This document shows positions 17,510-25,008 of a stretch of DNA of 64,000 nt, piece after piece. The notes beneath the pieces were generated by a model that worked only from the letters and a program-made list of their open reading frames with translations, was not told the DNA's origin and made no database searches. Every line of letters begins with the position of its first letter. Positions within the stretch are counted from its first letter, which is position 1. This DNA comes from Streptomyces sp. PsTaAH-137 (GTDB lineage: Bacteria; Actinomycetota; Actinomycetes; Streptomycetales; Streptomycetaceae). Location of the stretch: positions 620,001 to 684,000 of the forward strand of contig NZ_QLLY01000001.1 of NCBI RefSeq assembly GCF_003259365.1, written 5' to 3'. A program made the translations under genes and the position numbers.

Positions 17510-17971
17510 CTACGGCACGACGGTGACCGGCCAGCGGCCCGCCTTCACCAGACGCACGGCGACGGAACCGACGATGCGGTGCCCGGCCTGCTCCGACACG
17601 CCGACGACCACGGCGTCCGCCTTCAGTTCGTCCGCCGCGGTCACCAGACCGTTGAAGGGATCGCCGCGGAAGGTGTGGAACTCCCAGCGCACGTCGTATA
17701 TGTCCTTGACCCGTTCGGAGTGCGCCCGGATCTCCGCGACGAGACTCTCCGCGATCTCGTCGGTCGTCTCCGCCACGGACACCCCGAGGGCGGCCCCGGC
17801 GGCCATCACGGGCTGCACGTACACCACGGCGAGCAGGGCGTGCTGCCGCCGGGCCAGGCCGCCGGCGTAGGCCGCGGCCCGGAACGACGAGTCGGAGCCG
17901 TCGACACCGACGACGATCACCTTCGGGCCGTCCGTGCCGCGCTCGAACTGATGGGGCTGCTGTTCGGTCAC
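17510..17971 (-). CDS. Universal stress protein (UspA family)
   Basis: A 153-residue single-domain Usp protein. An initial VVGVDGSDSS strand-loop carries the ATP-contacting Asp. The usual C-terminal G-x2-G-x9-G(S/T) nucleotide loop is modified: I see VVGVSEQAGHRIVGSVA instead of the canonical VGSRG form, so ATP binding may be weakened. The GTG start lies 6 nt behind a -10-like TAGCCT. Located just upstream of the permease gene, it may act with it under stress; that link is inference. Confidence 0.88.
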   Translation of the reverse strand: MTEQQPHQFERGTDGPKVIVVGVDGSDSSFRAAAYAGGLARRQHALLAVVYVQPVMAAGAALGVSVAETTDEIAESLVAEIRAHSERVKDIYDVRWEFHTFRGDPFNGLVTAADELKADAVVVGVSEQAGHRIVGSVAVRLVKAGRWPVTVVP

Positions 17972-17977
17972 GGCCAG

Positions 17978-17983
17978 AGGCTA
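17978..17983 (-). promoter_or_regulatory. Putative -10 element (leaderless) of the universal stress gene
   Basis: TAGCCT on the minus strand lies 6 nt before the GTG at 17971; no ribosome binding site is visible. Confidence 0.4.
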
Positions 17984-18102
17984 ACGGAAAGCGCTGGTAG
18001 GGGCGGCGGCGGGGCAGGGGCGCGGGGCCGGACGGGTGCTTTCGCACGTCTCATCCGGTGGTGGTGTGCGCGGTGACCCCGGCACCGTGCGACGGATGAT
18101 TC

Positions 18103-18957
18103 ATGACCAACCATCAGATCGCGCCCGGTCGCAGGACGTTGCTGCGCGGATTCACCGCCGTCGGCCTCGCCGCGCTCACCGGCTGCGCCGCCGCCGATCC
18201 CGCCGGCGCTCCGCGGGGGGCGAGCCCGAGCGCGGCGCCCGCCGCCGGCGGCCCGCCCGCGGCCCGCCCCCTGAAGCCGTCCGCGTACCGGCTCAGACCG
18301 ATCACCGGATACGGCCCGCAGCGCACCGCCCGCACCCCGCTGAAGGCCCGTCACCAGCCCCTTCTGGAATGGGACTTCGGCCGCGGCGAACGCTCCATGG
18401 TGCTCACCTTCGACGACGGGCCCGACCCCCGCTACACCCCCGACATCCTGCGCACCCTGCGCAAGCACGACGTCCGCGCGATGTTCTTCGTGTGCGGCGA
18501 GATGGCCGTGGACAACAAGGACCTGCTGCGCGAGATGGCCGACGACGGACACGTCGTCGGCAACCACACCTGGACCCATCCGCTGCTGACCCGGATGACC
18601 CGCTCGGGGATGCGGCCGGAGATCGAGCGCACCTGCGAGGTCGTGGAGGACGCCGTCGGCGAGCCGCCCGCCTGGTTCCGCGCCCCCTACGGCGCCTGGA
18701 ACCGGGCCGCCTTCCGGCTCGGCGCCGAACTCGGCATGGAGCCCCTCGCCTGGACCGTCGACACCCTGGACTGGAACACGCCCGGCACCGGCACCATCGT
18801 CTCCCGGGTCCTGGCCGGCGCGGCCCCCGGCGTCGTCGTCCTCAACCACGACGCGGGCGGCAACCGGTCGCAGAGCGTCGCCGCGCTGCGCGAGTACCTG
18901 CCCGCGCTGCTCGACGACGGCTACCGCATCACCGTGCCGCCGCGCCGCCCCGTCTGA
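18103..18957 (+). CDS. Polysaccharide deacetylase lipoprotein (NodB domain)
   Basis: A 284-residue exported enzyme. The N terminus has a twin-arginine (GRRTLLRG), a hydrophobic core and the lipobox LTGC at about residue 26-29, so it is probably a Tat- or Sec-exported lipoprotein. A disordered Ala/Pro linker precedes the NodB domain, which shows the metal-binding TFDDGPDPRYTP motif, the NHTWTH histidine pair, the RAPYG motif and a late NHDAG. Such enzymes deacetylate N-acetylated cell-wall or extracellular glycans. The sortase gene lies tail-to-tail downstream, placing it in a cell-surface gene group. Confidence 0.88.
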   Translation: MTNHQIAPGRRTLLRGFTAVGLAALTGCAAADPAGAPRGASPSAAPAAGGPPAARPLKPSAYRLRPITGYGPQRTARTPLKARHQPLLEWDFGRGERSMVLTFDDGPDPRYTPDILRTLRKHDVRAMFFVCGEMAVDNKDLLREMADDGHVVGNHTWTHPLLTRMTRSGMRPEIERTCEVVEDAVGEPPAWFRAPYGAWNRAAFRLGAELGMEPLAWTVDTLDWNTPGTGTIVSRVLAGAAPGVVVLNHDAGGNRSQSVAALREYLPALLDDGYRITVPPRRPV

Positions 18958-18994
18958 CCCGGACCGCGGCCGGGCGCCCGCCGGGACCGTGCGC

Positions 18995-19654
18995 TCAGCG
19001 CACGGACACCAGGCGGGCGAAGACCACCACGTTCCCGTCGTAGCCCTGCTGCTTGGAGAAACCGCCGCCGCAGGTGATGACCCGCAGCTCCGCGGCGCCG
19101 GTCGAGCCGTACACCTTCTTGCCGGGGAAGGCGGACTTCTCGAAGACCTCGATGCCGTAGATCTTGAAGACGGCCGTCTTGCCGTCCTTCCGCTTCACCT
19201 CGACGTGGTTCCCCTTCTTGAGGGAGCCGAGGCCGTAGAAGACCGCCGGGCCCTGCATGTTGTCGACGTGCCCGACGACGACGGCCGTGCCCTTCTCGCC
19301 GGGGGACACCGCGCCCGAGAACCAGCCCGCCAGATTCGGGTCCTGCGGCGGCGGCGCGTCCACCCAGCCCTCCGCGTCGAGACCGACCGGCATCACCGGC
19401 GCGTCGACCTGGATCGCCGGGATGCGCACCCGGTCCACCGCGGAGAACGGCAGCGGATCGGGCGCCTTCGAGGTGGCCCATACCGGCGTACGGCTGTCCG
19501 CGGCGGCGGCCGAGGCGGGCTGTGGCGGACCGATGTCGAATTCCCCGGAACCATTACGGATCAGGGCGAGACCGGTGAGCAGGACCAGCGCCATCACGCC
19601 CCATGGGGCGCGCTTTCTCGGCTGCTCCTCCTCTTCAAGGATTGCGTCGGACAT
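18995..19654 (-). CDS. Class F sortase
   Basis: A 219-residue membrane-anchored transpeptidase. It has a short cytosolic N terminus, one membrane helix at about 17-32, a linker, and the sortase beta barrel with the catalytic triad visible as His129 (VVVGHVDN), Cys195 (VITCGGG) and Arg214 (VVFARL). Class F sortases are common in actinobacteria and few substrates are known. Two paralogous secreted proteins with C-terminal membrane helices lie immediately upstream (20003 and 20616), making them candidate substrates or partners. A GAGGGG site precedes the ATG at 19654. Confidence 0.9.
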   Translation of the reverse strand: MSDAILEEEEQPRKRAPWGVMALVLLTGLALIRNGSGEFDIGPPQPASAAAADSRTPVWATSKAPDPLPFSAVDRVRIPAIQVDAPVMPVGLDAEGWVDAPPPQDPNLAGWFSGAVSPGEKGTAVVVGHVDNMQGPAVFYGLGSLKKGNHVEVKRKDGKTAVFKIYGIEVFEKSAFPGKKVYGSTGAAELRVITCGGGFSKQQGYDGNVVVFARLVSVR

Positions 19655-19811
19655 TCGCTCATCCCCTCTGGAAACGGCGGCGAGACCGAATCCGTTGCGC
19701 GTATCAGCACGCTAAGTCGGCGGCGGCCGCGCAGCGACGGGGCAAAGGCGAACGGGTGGCCCCGACATCGCAGCTCAGAGGCCCGGTGAGCCATCCGAGT
19801 CGCCCCTTCCA

Positions 19812-19870
19812 GGAAATTTCTGACGGTCCGTGACCTGCGGCGATAACCGTCTTTACGGAATTCTGACGGT
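19812..19870 (+). promoter_or_regulatory. Tandem direct repeat, candidate activator or ECF promoter site
   Basis: The decamer TTCTGACGGT occurs at 19818-19827 and again at 19861-19870, each preceded by GGAA. The copies are 43 bp apart, close to four helical turns, so proteins bound to both would lie on the same face. GGAA is also compatible with an ECF-type -35. It lies about 135 bp before the start at 20003. Confidence 0.4.
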
Positions 19871-19958
19871 GTGTCGCCTCACCAGGACGGCCGATTCCCG
19901 AAATGCGGCTCTGCGCACGGCATCTGAGGGTTCGTCTGGGAGGCGTTCTCGCCGAAAG

Positions 19959-19982
19959 TCCCGGGGACCGTTCCCCGGGGAC
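19959..19982 (+). promoter_or_regulatory. Hairpin in the 5-prime region of the secreted protein gene
   Basis: GTCCCGGGGA pairs with TCCCCGGGGAC with one bulged base. It ends about 8 nt before the GGAGG ribosome binding site, so it would lie in the leader RNA and could influence translation or mRNA stability. It may be only chance G/C symmetry. Confidence 0.35.
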
Positions 19983-20002
19983 GTCTTCCGCGGAGGATTT
20001 CC

Positions 20003-20494
20003 ATGCGTACCACCCGTGCCCTGGCGGTGTCCGCCGCCGCGGTCCTCGCCGTCGGACTCGCCGCCCCCGCCGCGTCGGCCTGGGAGGACCCGACCAACCT
20101 CTCGGTCTCGCCCAGCGTCATCCCGCGCGGCGGCGAAGTGACCGTGTCGGTCGACGGGACCAAGTGCCAGTCGAACAGCACGGCGTCCTCGGACGCCTTC
20201 GGCACGATCAACCTCAGCCCGGTCCCGGGCGGCAGCCAGGCCAGCGGGACGGCCACCATCAAGCACGACGCGACCGTCGGCGCGCACGACGTGAGCGTCA
20301 GCTGCCAGGGCGCCCCGCTGATGAGACCCGCGGCCTTCACCGTCATCCACGGCGGTGTCCGCGGCGGCCTCGGCGGCTCGACCCAGACCGGCGCGACCCC
20401 GACCGACATGGCGATCGGCGGGGCCCTGGTCGCCTCGGCGCTGATCGGCGGCGGCGTGTTCTGGATGCGCCGCCGTGCGGAGGGCAAGGCGTAG
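20003..20494 (+). CDS. Secreted protein with C-terminal membrane anchor (paralogue A)
   Basis: A 163-residue exported protein. It has a signal peptide with ASA cleavage near residue 27, an Ig-like beta domain with two cysteines (KCQS and VSCQG) at about 30-115, a short Gly-rich segment GVRGGLGGSTQTG, a membrane helix at about 135-153 and a basic RRRAEGKA tail. The order of helix then arginines is that of sortase substrates, but no LPxTG is present. It shares its whole layout with the convergent neighbour at 20616. The ATG has GGAGG upstream. Its function is unknown; a cell-surface role is inferred. Confidence 0.75.
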   Translation: MRTTRALAVSAAAVLAVGLAAPAASAWEDPTNLSVSPSVIPRGGEVTVSVDGTKCQSNSTASSDAFGTINLSPVPGGSQASGTATIKHDATVGAHDVSVSCQGAPLMRPAAFTVIHGGVRGGLGGSTQTGATPTDMAIGGALVASALIGGGVFWMRRRAEGKA

Positions 20495-20517
20495 CACCGC
20501 GGAACACCCCCGGGACG

Positions 20518-20547
20518 ACGGGCCCCGACCCCCTTCGCGGGGCCCGT
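20518..20547 (+). terminator. Rho-independent-type hairpin after paralogue A
   Basis: A perfect 10-bp stem ACGGGCCCCG / CGGGGCCCGT with a 10-nt loop, starting 24 nt after the stop codon. No U-run follows, as is usual in streptomycetes. Confidence 0.6.
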
Positions 20548-20553
20548 GCACGT

Positions 20554-20605
20554 GAGAGGGCCGGTGCCCCGAAGACCGAGCGGTCTTCGGAGCACCGGCC
20601 CTCTC
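20554..20605. terminator. Large bidirectional terminator between convergent genes
   Basis: An outer 14-bp perfect stem (GAGAGGGCCGGTGC with its complement), one C/A mismatch, then an inner 9-bp stem CCGAAGACC/GGTCTTCGG closed by a GAGC tetraloop. It sits between the convergent genes ending at 20494 and 20616 and is symmetric enough to stop both. Confidence 0.85.
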
Positions 20606-20615
20606 GGGGGACGTG

Positions 20616-21125
20616 TCAGGCGTCGCCCTCGCCGGTGCGCCGACGCGAGAAGTAGTACGCGCCGCCCATCGCGCCCACGATCAGGGCCGCGCCGAGACCG
20701 ATCTCGTGCAGATCGAACCCGGCGAGGCTGCCCCCCACACCCGCCTTAACGCCGTGCGGCACGGGCGGCGGCTGCGGGTTGTCCTGTCTGCCCGAGGCGA
20801 TGGTCAGGTCGACGCTGCGGCTCGGCCCGCCCTTGCACTCGAACTTCACGGTGTACAGGGCTGCCTGCTTGGCGTCCCAGTCGACGGTCGCGGTCTTCTG
20901 CCCGCTGCCGCTGTCGATCGTGACCGTGTCGAAGATGCCGGCCGACACGGTGGTGATGTCGCTGCACCCGCTCGCGTAGAGCGTGACCTGACCGCCCGCC
21001 GCGATGGTCGTGGGCGCGACGCTGACCTGGAACGAGTCGTTGTCGCCGGCCACCGCCGCGGGGGCGGAGAGCAGGAGGGCGGTGAGGCCGAGCGCGGCTG
21101 CCGAAGCGGTGCGTATCGCGGTCAT
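20616..21125 (-). CDS. Secreted protein with C-terminal membrane anchor (paralogue B)
   Basis: A 169-residue exported protein built like its neighbour: a signal peptide cleaved after AVA near residue 26, an Ig-like beta domain with two cysteines (GCSD, ECKGG), a Gly-rich GVKAGVGGS motif matching GVRGGLGGS of paralogue A, a membrane helix at about 140-158 and an RRRTGEGDA tail. A Pro-rich bridge (NPQPPPVPHG) separates the domain from the anchor. The ATG at 21125 has GGAGGAA upstream. The two genes probably arose by duplication and inversion. It is a candidate partner or substrate of the class F sortase at 18995. Confidence 0.75.
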   Translation of the reverse strand: MTAIRTASAAALGLTALLLSAPAAVAGDNDSFQVSVAPTTIAAGGQVTLYASGCSDITTVSAGIFDTVTIDSGSGQKTATVDWDAKQAALYTVKFECKGGPSRSVDLTIASGRQDNPQPPPVPHGVKAGVGGSLAGFDLHEIGLGAALIVGAMGGAYYFSRRRTGEGDA

Positions 21126-21294
21126 GATGGAGTTCCTCCGGGTCCACGAGGAGCAGCTGCGGACCGGTTCCGCGCGCTTGGGACAAGCACCTCGATGCCC
21201 GAAACGCTAGGGACACCCCCTTATGGGCGCGATCGGTGTCGTACGAACGGGGCACAGGTGTGGGCCGGACAGGGGACACGACGGCCCGTCGGCG

Positions 21295-22056
21295 TCACCC
21301 GGCGCCGGGGAACAGCATCAGGAACGGCTGGGCCGTCGCCGCCACTCCACGGCTGTAGGGCGCGTCGAAGTCCCAGATGAGGAAGAGCAGGAAGGCGATC
21401 AGCGCGGAGAACAGCCCGGCGAGGATCAGCTCGCGGGGTGTGCGGCGGATCTGCAGCGCGAAGATCATGCCGATGGTGACCAGGGCGCCGATGACGAGCC
21501 CGAACCACACCACGCCCGGCATGGTGGCGCCGGTGGAGTCGGCACGCGCGTTACGGGCGTCGTCGGCGGCGGTCACCTGGTCGAGCAGCGGCTGATACGC
21601 CTGCGCCTCGAAGTCGTCCTTCGGCACGTAGTCGGTGACGTCGTGCCGGACCTTGTCGAGCAGCTGGGTGCCCTTGTCGGTCAGCTCACCCTTGGTGCGC
21701 ATCGTGTGCCACTCGGTGGTCACGACATGGCTGACATATGCGTCGACATCCGCGCGGATCCGGTCCCGGACACCGGCCGGATAGACCCGGACGCGCTCGT
21801 GGATCTCGTGCAGCGCCTGCGCCTCGTTGCGGACGTGGTCCTGGGCGGCGCTGCGGGCCTCCCAGACGCCCGCGATGGCCAGACCCAGGACGATCGCGTA
21901 GACCACGCCGATCATCATCGTCATGTACTCGATCACGTCCGGGGTCTCGGACGGATCGTCGTCGTCGCCGATTCTGCGCTGCTGCAGGACCTGGACGGCG
22001 AGCACGATGGCGCACACGGCGACCATCGCGAGGGCGAGAACAAGCCATTCCGACAT
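21295..22056 (-). CDS. DUF4239-like integral membrane protein
   Basis: A 253-residue membrane protein with one N-terminal helix (about 4-22), a second at about 45-65, a long charged helical region (about 70-175) and two C-terminal helices (about 183-205 and 212-230). This layout matches the DUF4239 (bestrophin-like) family of unknown function. The ATG has GAGGT 7 nt upstream. It follows the Pro/Thr-rich protein gene by 19 nt on the same strand, so the two form an operon. Confidence 0.75.
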   Translation of the reverse strand: MSEWLVLALAMVAVCAIVLAVQVLQQRRIGDDDDPSETPDVIEYMTMMIGVVYAIVLGLAIAGVWEARSAAQDHVRNEAQALHEIHERVRVYPAGVRDRIRADVDAYVSHVVTTEWHTMRTKGELTDKGTQLLDKVRHDVTDYVPKDDFEAQAYQPLLDQVTAADDARNARADSTGATMPGVVWFGLVIGALVTIGMIFALQIRRTPRELILAGLFSALIAFLLFLIWDFDAPYSRGVAATAQPFLMLFPGAG

Positions 22057-22075
22057 CGTTTACCTCACGAAAGGA

Positions 22076-22693
22076 TCAGCGGGGGCGCAGGGCCGCGACC
22101 GCGAGCACCGCGGGCGCGGTGATGAGCAGGGTGAGCGTGACCAGGGACGGGCCGCTCTGGGGCGGCGCGCGGTGGACCGCGGGACGGTAGGCCGGGTAGT
22201 GCACGGGCGTGGGGGTCGGGGTCGGCTTCGGGGTGGGGCTCTTGGTGGGGGTGGGCTCGGGCTTGGGCGGGGGAGGCGGGGTGGGCGTGGGCGTGGGCGT
22301 CGGTGTGGGCGTCGGGGCCGGAGGTGGTGCCGGGGCCGCGCGCGGCGGTTCCGGTGTCGGGGTCGGAGTCGGCGGTGGTGCCGGAGGGGGCGGTGGCGGC
22401 GGGGGTTTCGGCGGTGGCGGTTTGGGCGTGGGCTTGGGGGTGGGCTTCGGCGGGGGCGTAGTGGGGCCCGCGCTGCAGAAACCGCCGTCGCCGGCCACCG
22501 CCACGGCGCCGCCCGTCGCGCCGCCGTCGACGGACGCGTAGGCGCAGGCGTCGGAGGGGGCGAGGGCCGACGCCGCCGCGGCGGGCACGCCGCACAGCCA
22601 GGCCGTGAACAGCACCGCGAGGACGCGTGGGACCAGGCCGGAGGTACCGCCTCCGGCCCGCTGGGTTCGATGCACGACGGAGAGCATGAGCAC
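22076..22693 (-). CDS. Secreted Pro/Thr-rich protein with C-terminal membrane helix
   Basis: A 205-residue protein with a signal peptide ending around AAAASA, a short Cys-containing segment (DACAYASVD, GGFCSAG), then about 100 residues of Pro with Thr, Lys or Ala (PTPTP, KPTPKP, PPPP runs) and a C-terminal hydrophobic helix ending ALRPR. The repeat would form a rigid rod across the cell wall. I prefer the GTG at 22693 because GGAG lies 7 nt upstream; an ATG at 22687 is the alternative. It is the first gene of an operon with the DUF4239 protein. Function unknown. Confidence 0.65.
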   Translation of the reverse strand: MLMLSVVHRTQRAGGGTSGLVPRVLAVLFTAWLCGVPAAAASALAPSDACAYASVDGGATGGAVAVAGDGGFCSAGPTTPPPKPTPKPTPKPPPPKPPPPPPPPAPPPTPTPTPEPPRAAPAPPPAPTPTPTPTPTPTPPPPPKPEPTPTKSPTPKPTPTPTPVHYPAYRPAVHRAPPQSGPSLVTLTLLITAPAVLAVAALRPR

Positions 22694-22896
22694 CCGCGGA
22701 CTCCGGCACGCCGTGATCGGCGCGGATTGCCCCGAAGGAGGGGTGTGGGAGCACGCGGGGTTTGCGCGCCGCGCGACGGTGTCCGCGAGAAATCTTGGAG
22801 CGCGTTGAACGCACAGGGCGTCGCCGCCCGTAACTAGGGCCATGTGCGAACCCGACCGGGATCGCACAACACCCAAGCAATCAGCGGGAGTTGATG

Positions 22897-23853
22897 ATGA
22901 AGACCTCCTGGCGGAGCGCCTCGCTCGTAGCGACAGGTGCGGCCTTGCTGGCGCTGACGACGGCGTGCGGTCAGGACAAGGGCGATCAGAGCGCGACCGG
23001 GCAGAACGTGGGCAACGCGTCCCAGGCGCAGGGCGGTTACGGCTCCAGCGGCTCCGACGCGTACGGCTCGTCGGGCGACAGTTCCGCGAGCCCCGCGGCC
23101 AAGGCCGAGTCGGCCGGTCAACTCGCCGCGTGGGACAGCGAGAAGCTCGGCAAGGTGCTCACCGACAGCGCCGGCATGACGCTCTACCGCTTCGACAAGG
23201 ACACCGCGAAGCCGCCCAGGTCGAACTGTGACGAGGCCTGCCTGAAGACCTGGCCCGCGGTGCCCGCGAGCGGCGCCAAGGCCGCCACCGGGGTCGACTC
23301 CTCGCTGCTCGGCTCGGTGACCGCGGCGGACGGCACGAAGCAGCTCACCGTCGCCGGCTGGCCCGTCTACCGGTACGCCATGGACAGCAGCCCCGGGGAC
23401 GCCAAGGGGCAGGGCGTGGGCGGAGTCTGGTACGCGGCCGCCCCCGACGGCAAGAAGGCGAGCCCGGCCGCGGCCGCCGCCCCGGCGGACCTGAAGGGCC
23501 TGTCCACCCGCAAGGACCCCAAGCTGGGCGAGATCGTCGTCGACAAGAACGGCATGACCGTCTACCGCTTCCTCAAGGACTCGGCGTGGCCCATCAAGTC
23601 CAACTGCGTGGGCGCGTGCGCGACGAAGTGGCCCGCCGTCGAACCGGTCGCGAAGAACGACACGAAGGACATTCCCCTCAAGGGATTCATGTCCTTCACC
23701 AGGCCGGACGGCAGCAAGCAGCAGACGCTGAACTGCTGGCCGGTCTATACGTTCTCCGGCGACAAGAAGCCGGGGGACACCAACGGCCAGGGAGTCGGCG
23801 GCACCTGGTACGCGGCCTCTCCGGAGGGAAAGCCGGTGGGCGCTCCCAAGTGA
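22897..23853 (+). CDS. SCO0930-like lipoprotein with two secreted-repeat domains
   Basis: A 318-residue lipoprotein. The signal sequence ends in the lipobox TTAC, a Ser/Gly-rich linker follows, and two copies of the secreted repeat of unknown function (COG4315 / Lipoprotein_15) lie at about 85-185 and 200-315. Each copy has the pattern G-M-T-[LV]-Y-R-F, S-N-C-x3-C, K-x-W-P, GWPVY or CWPVY, and a closing GQGVGG-WYA. I chose the ATG at 22897 because GGGAG lies 6 nt upstream; TTG 22891 and ATG 22894 are also in frame. Its neighbours, a methyltransferase and an RmdA-like enzyme, match what I recall of S. coelicolor SCO0928-SCO0930. Confidence 0.85.
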   Translation: MKTSWRSASLVATGAALLALTTACGQDKGDQSATGQNVGNASQAQGGYGSSGSDAYGSSGDSSASPAAKAESAGQLAAWDSEKLGKVLTDSAGMTLYRFDKDTAKPPRSNCDEACLKTWPAVPASGAKAATGVDSSLLGSVTAADGTKQLTVAGWPVYRYAMDSSPGDAKGQGVGGVWYAAAPDGKKASPAAAAAPADLKGLSTRKDPKLGEIVVDKNGMTVYRFLKDSAWPIKSNCVGACATKWPAVEPVAKNDTKDIPLKGFMSFTRPDGSKQQTLNCWPVYTFSGDKKPGDTNGQGVGGTWYAASPEGKPVGAPK

Positions 23854-24183
23854 CGCACCGCCGGTGCGGCGGGCAGTGAATCGAGTAACAACCCAGGAGG
23901 GGCCGGTGCGTCCGGCACGCGGCTCACAGTAGAGTCGTCAAGGATTTGGCGAATCGCCGGTCCGTTCCCACGCGGCCAAGTGAGGGTCATGCGGGGGTAA
24001 CGGACCGGTTCTTCTCGGTTGGGAAAGAGATGGTTTCGGGGTGGTTTCGGATCGCCGCCAAATGGCACGTGCCGCAGGTAGTGACCGAGAACGGATGGTC
24101 AATTTCCGTTTTGGCTCGCTCCTTTGTCGGTTGATCAGTAGCCTCGCCTCGAACACCGGATCGCCTACGCCTTGGAGAGTTTG
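23854..24183. other. 330-bp intergenic region upstream of the methyltransferase-rmdA operon
   Basis: No gene is evident. A small hairpin (CGCACC/GGTGCG, about 23855-23869) could end the lipoprotein transcript. The middle is unusually rich in GGTT motifs, including two TGGTTTCGG copies 11 nt apart. A/T content rises towards 24120. A long leader or multi-protein control region is likely, but no clear -10/-35 pair stands out. Confidence 0.5.
24031..24050 (+). promoter_or_regulatory. 11-nt-spaced direct repeats, candidate regulator-binding site
   Basis: TGGTTTCGG occurs at 24031-24039 and 24042-24050, one helical turn apart; further GGTT motifs occur at 24007 and 24017. Tandem 11-nt repeats are the arrangement bound by OmpR-type regulators such as PhoP or MtrA. 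The identity of any binder is unknown. Confidence 0.35.
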
Positions 24184-25008
24184 ATGGAGCGTCCTGCCTG
24201 GGCCCCGCAGGGCATTGACATCACGGTGCCCAGTGTGTCCCGGATCTACGACTACTACCTGGGCGGTTCGCACAACTTCGAGGTCGACCGGGAAGCCGCC
24301 CGCAAGGCCATGGAGTTCCTGCCGGGCCTGCCGAAGATCATGCAGGCGAACCGGGCGTTCATGCGGCGGGCGGTGCGCTACGCCGCGGACCAGGGAGTGA
24401 CCCAATTCCTCGACATCGGCTCGGGCATCCCCACCTTCGGCAATGTGCACGAGGTGGCCCAGCGGGTCCGGCCGGGCGCCCGGGTCGTCTACGTCGACCA
24501 CGACCCCGTCGCCGTCGCGCACAGCAAGGCCGTTCTGGAGGACAACCCCGACACCGCCGTGCTCGCGGCCGATCTGCGCGGGCCGCGCGAGATCCTGCAC
24601 AGCGCCGAGGTGGGTGAACTCCTGGATCTGGAGCGGCCGGTGGCGCTGCTCCTGGTCGCCGTACTGCACTTCATCGAGGACGCCGACGACCCGTACGGCG
24701 CGGTGGCCGAACTCAGCGAGGCGCTCGCACCCGGCAGCCTGTTGATCGTGACGCATGCCTCCTATGAGGGAATGCCCATATCGACGGAAGAGGCCGGCGG
24801 CGCGGTCGACGTCTACCGGAACGATGTCCGCAATCCGCTGATCATGCGGAACCGTGAGGAGATCGCACGGTTCTTCAAGGGGTACGAGGTGGTCGACCCC
24901 GGCATCGTCCCGATACCGGAGTGGCGGCCGGAGAACGCGCCGCAGGACATCGAGGACGCGGATCCTTATACATTCGCGGGCTATGTGGGAGTGGGGCGCA
25001 AGGCGTGA
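24184..25008 (+). CDS. SAM-dependent methyltransferase (Methyltransf_19 / DUF574 family)
   Basis: A 274-residue protein of the actinobacterial S-adenosylmethionine methyltransferase family: N-terminal VSRIYDYYLGGSHNFEVD (the family hallmark), then FLDIGSGIPT as the SAM-binding loop, VVYVDHDPVAV and LLLVAVLHFI. Substrates of the family are unknown. I chose the ATG at 24184 with GGAGAG 5 nt upstream. Its stop overlaps the GTG of the c-di-GMP enzyme gene by four bases, so the two are translationally coupled, implying a shared process. Confidence 0.85.
   Translation: MERPAWAPQGIDITVPSVSRIYDYYLGGSHNFEVDREAARKAMEFLPGLPKIMQANRAFMRRAVRYAADQGVTQFLDIGSGIPTFGNVHEVAQRVRPGARVVYVDHDPVAVAHSKAVLEDNPDTAVLAADLRGPREILHSAEVGELLDLERPVALLLVAVLHFIEDADDPYGAVAELSEALAPGSLLIVTHASYEGMPISTEEAGGAVDVYRNDVRNPLIMRNREEIARFFKGYEVVDPGIVPIPEWRPENAPQDIEDADPYTFAGYVGVGRKA

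Larger units (their letters stand above)
19655..20002. other. 348-bp divergent intergenic region, sortase / secreted protein
   Basis: No gene is visible. The sortase side contains a possible minus-strand -10 (TAGCGT, 19714-19709). The other side holds a pair of direct repeats (19812-19870) and a G/C hairpin close to the start of the next gene (19959-19982), described separately. The A/T content around 19810-19870 is higher than in the flanking genes, as expected for a promoter region. Confidence 0.6.

Noticed and set aside
22200..22480. Repetitive G/T-rich stretch considered as a CRISPR or tandem satellite
   Set aside because: It codes for the Pro/Thr-rich rod on the minus strand; the irregular 3- and 6-nt periodicity follows the codons and there are no spacers.
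24172..24187. TTGGAGAGTTTGATGG, resembling the start of 16S rRNA
   Set aside because: Similarity stops after about 14 bases; it is a ribosome binding site (GGAGAG) followed by an ATG start, and the downstream sequence is a methyltransferase gene.
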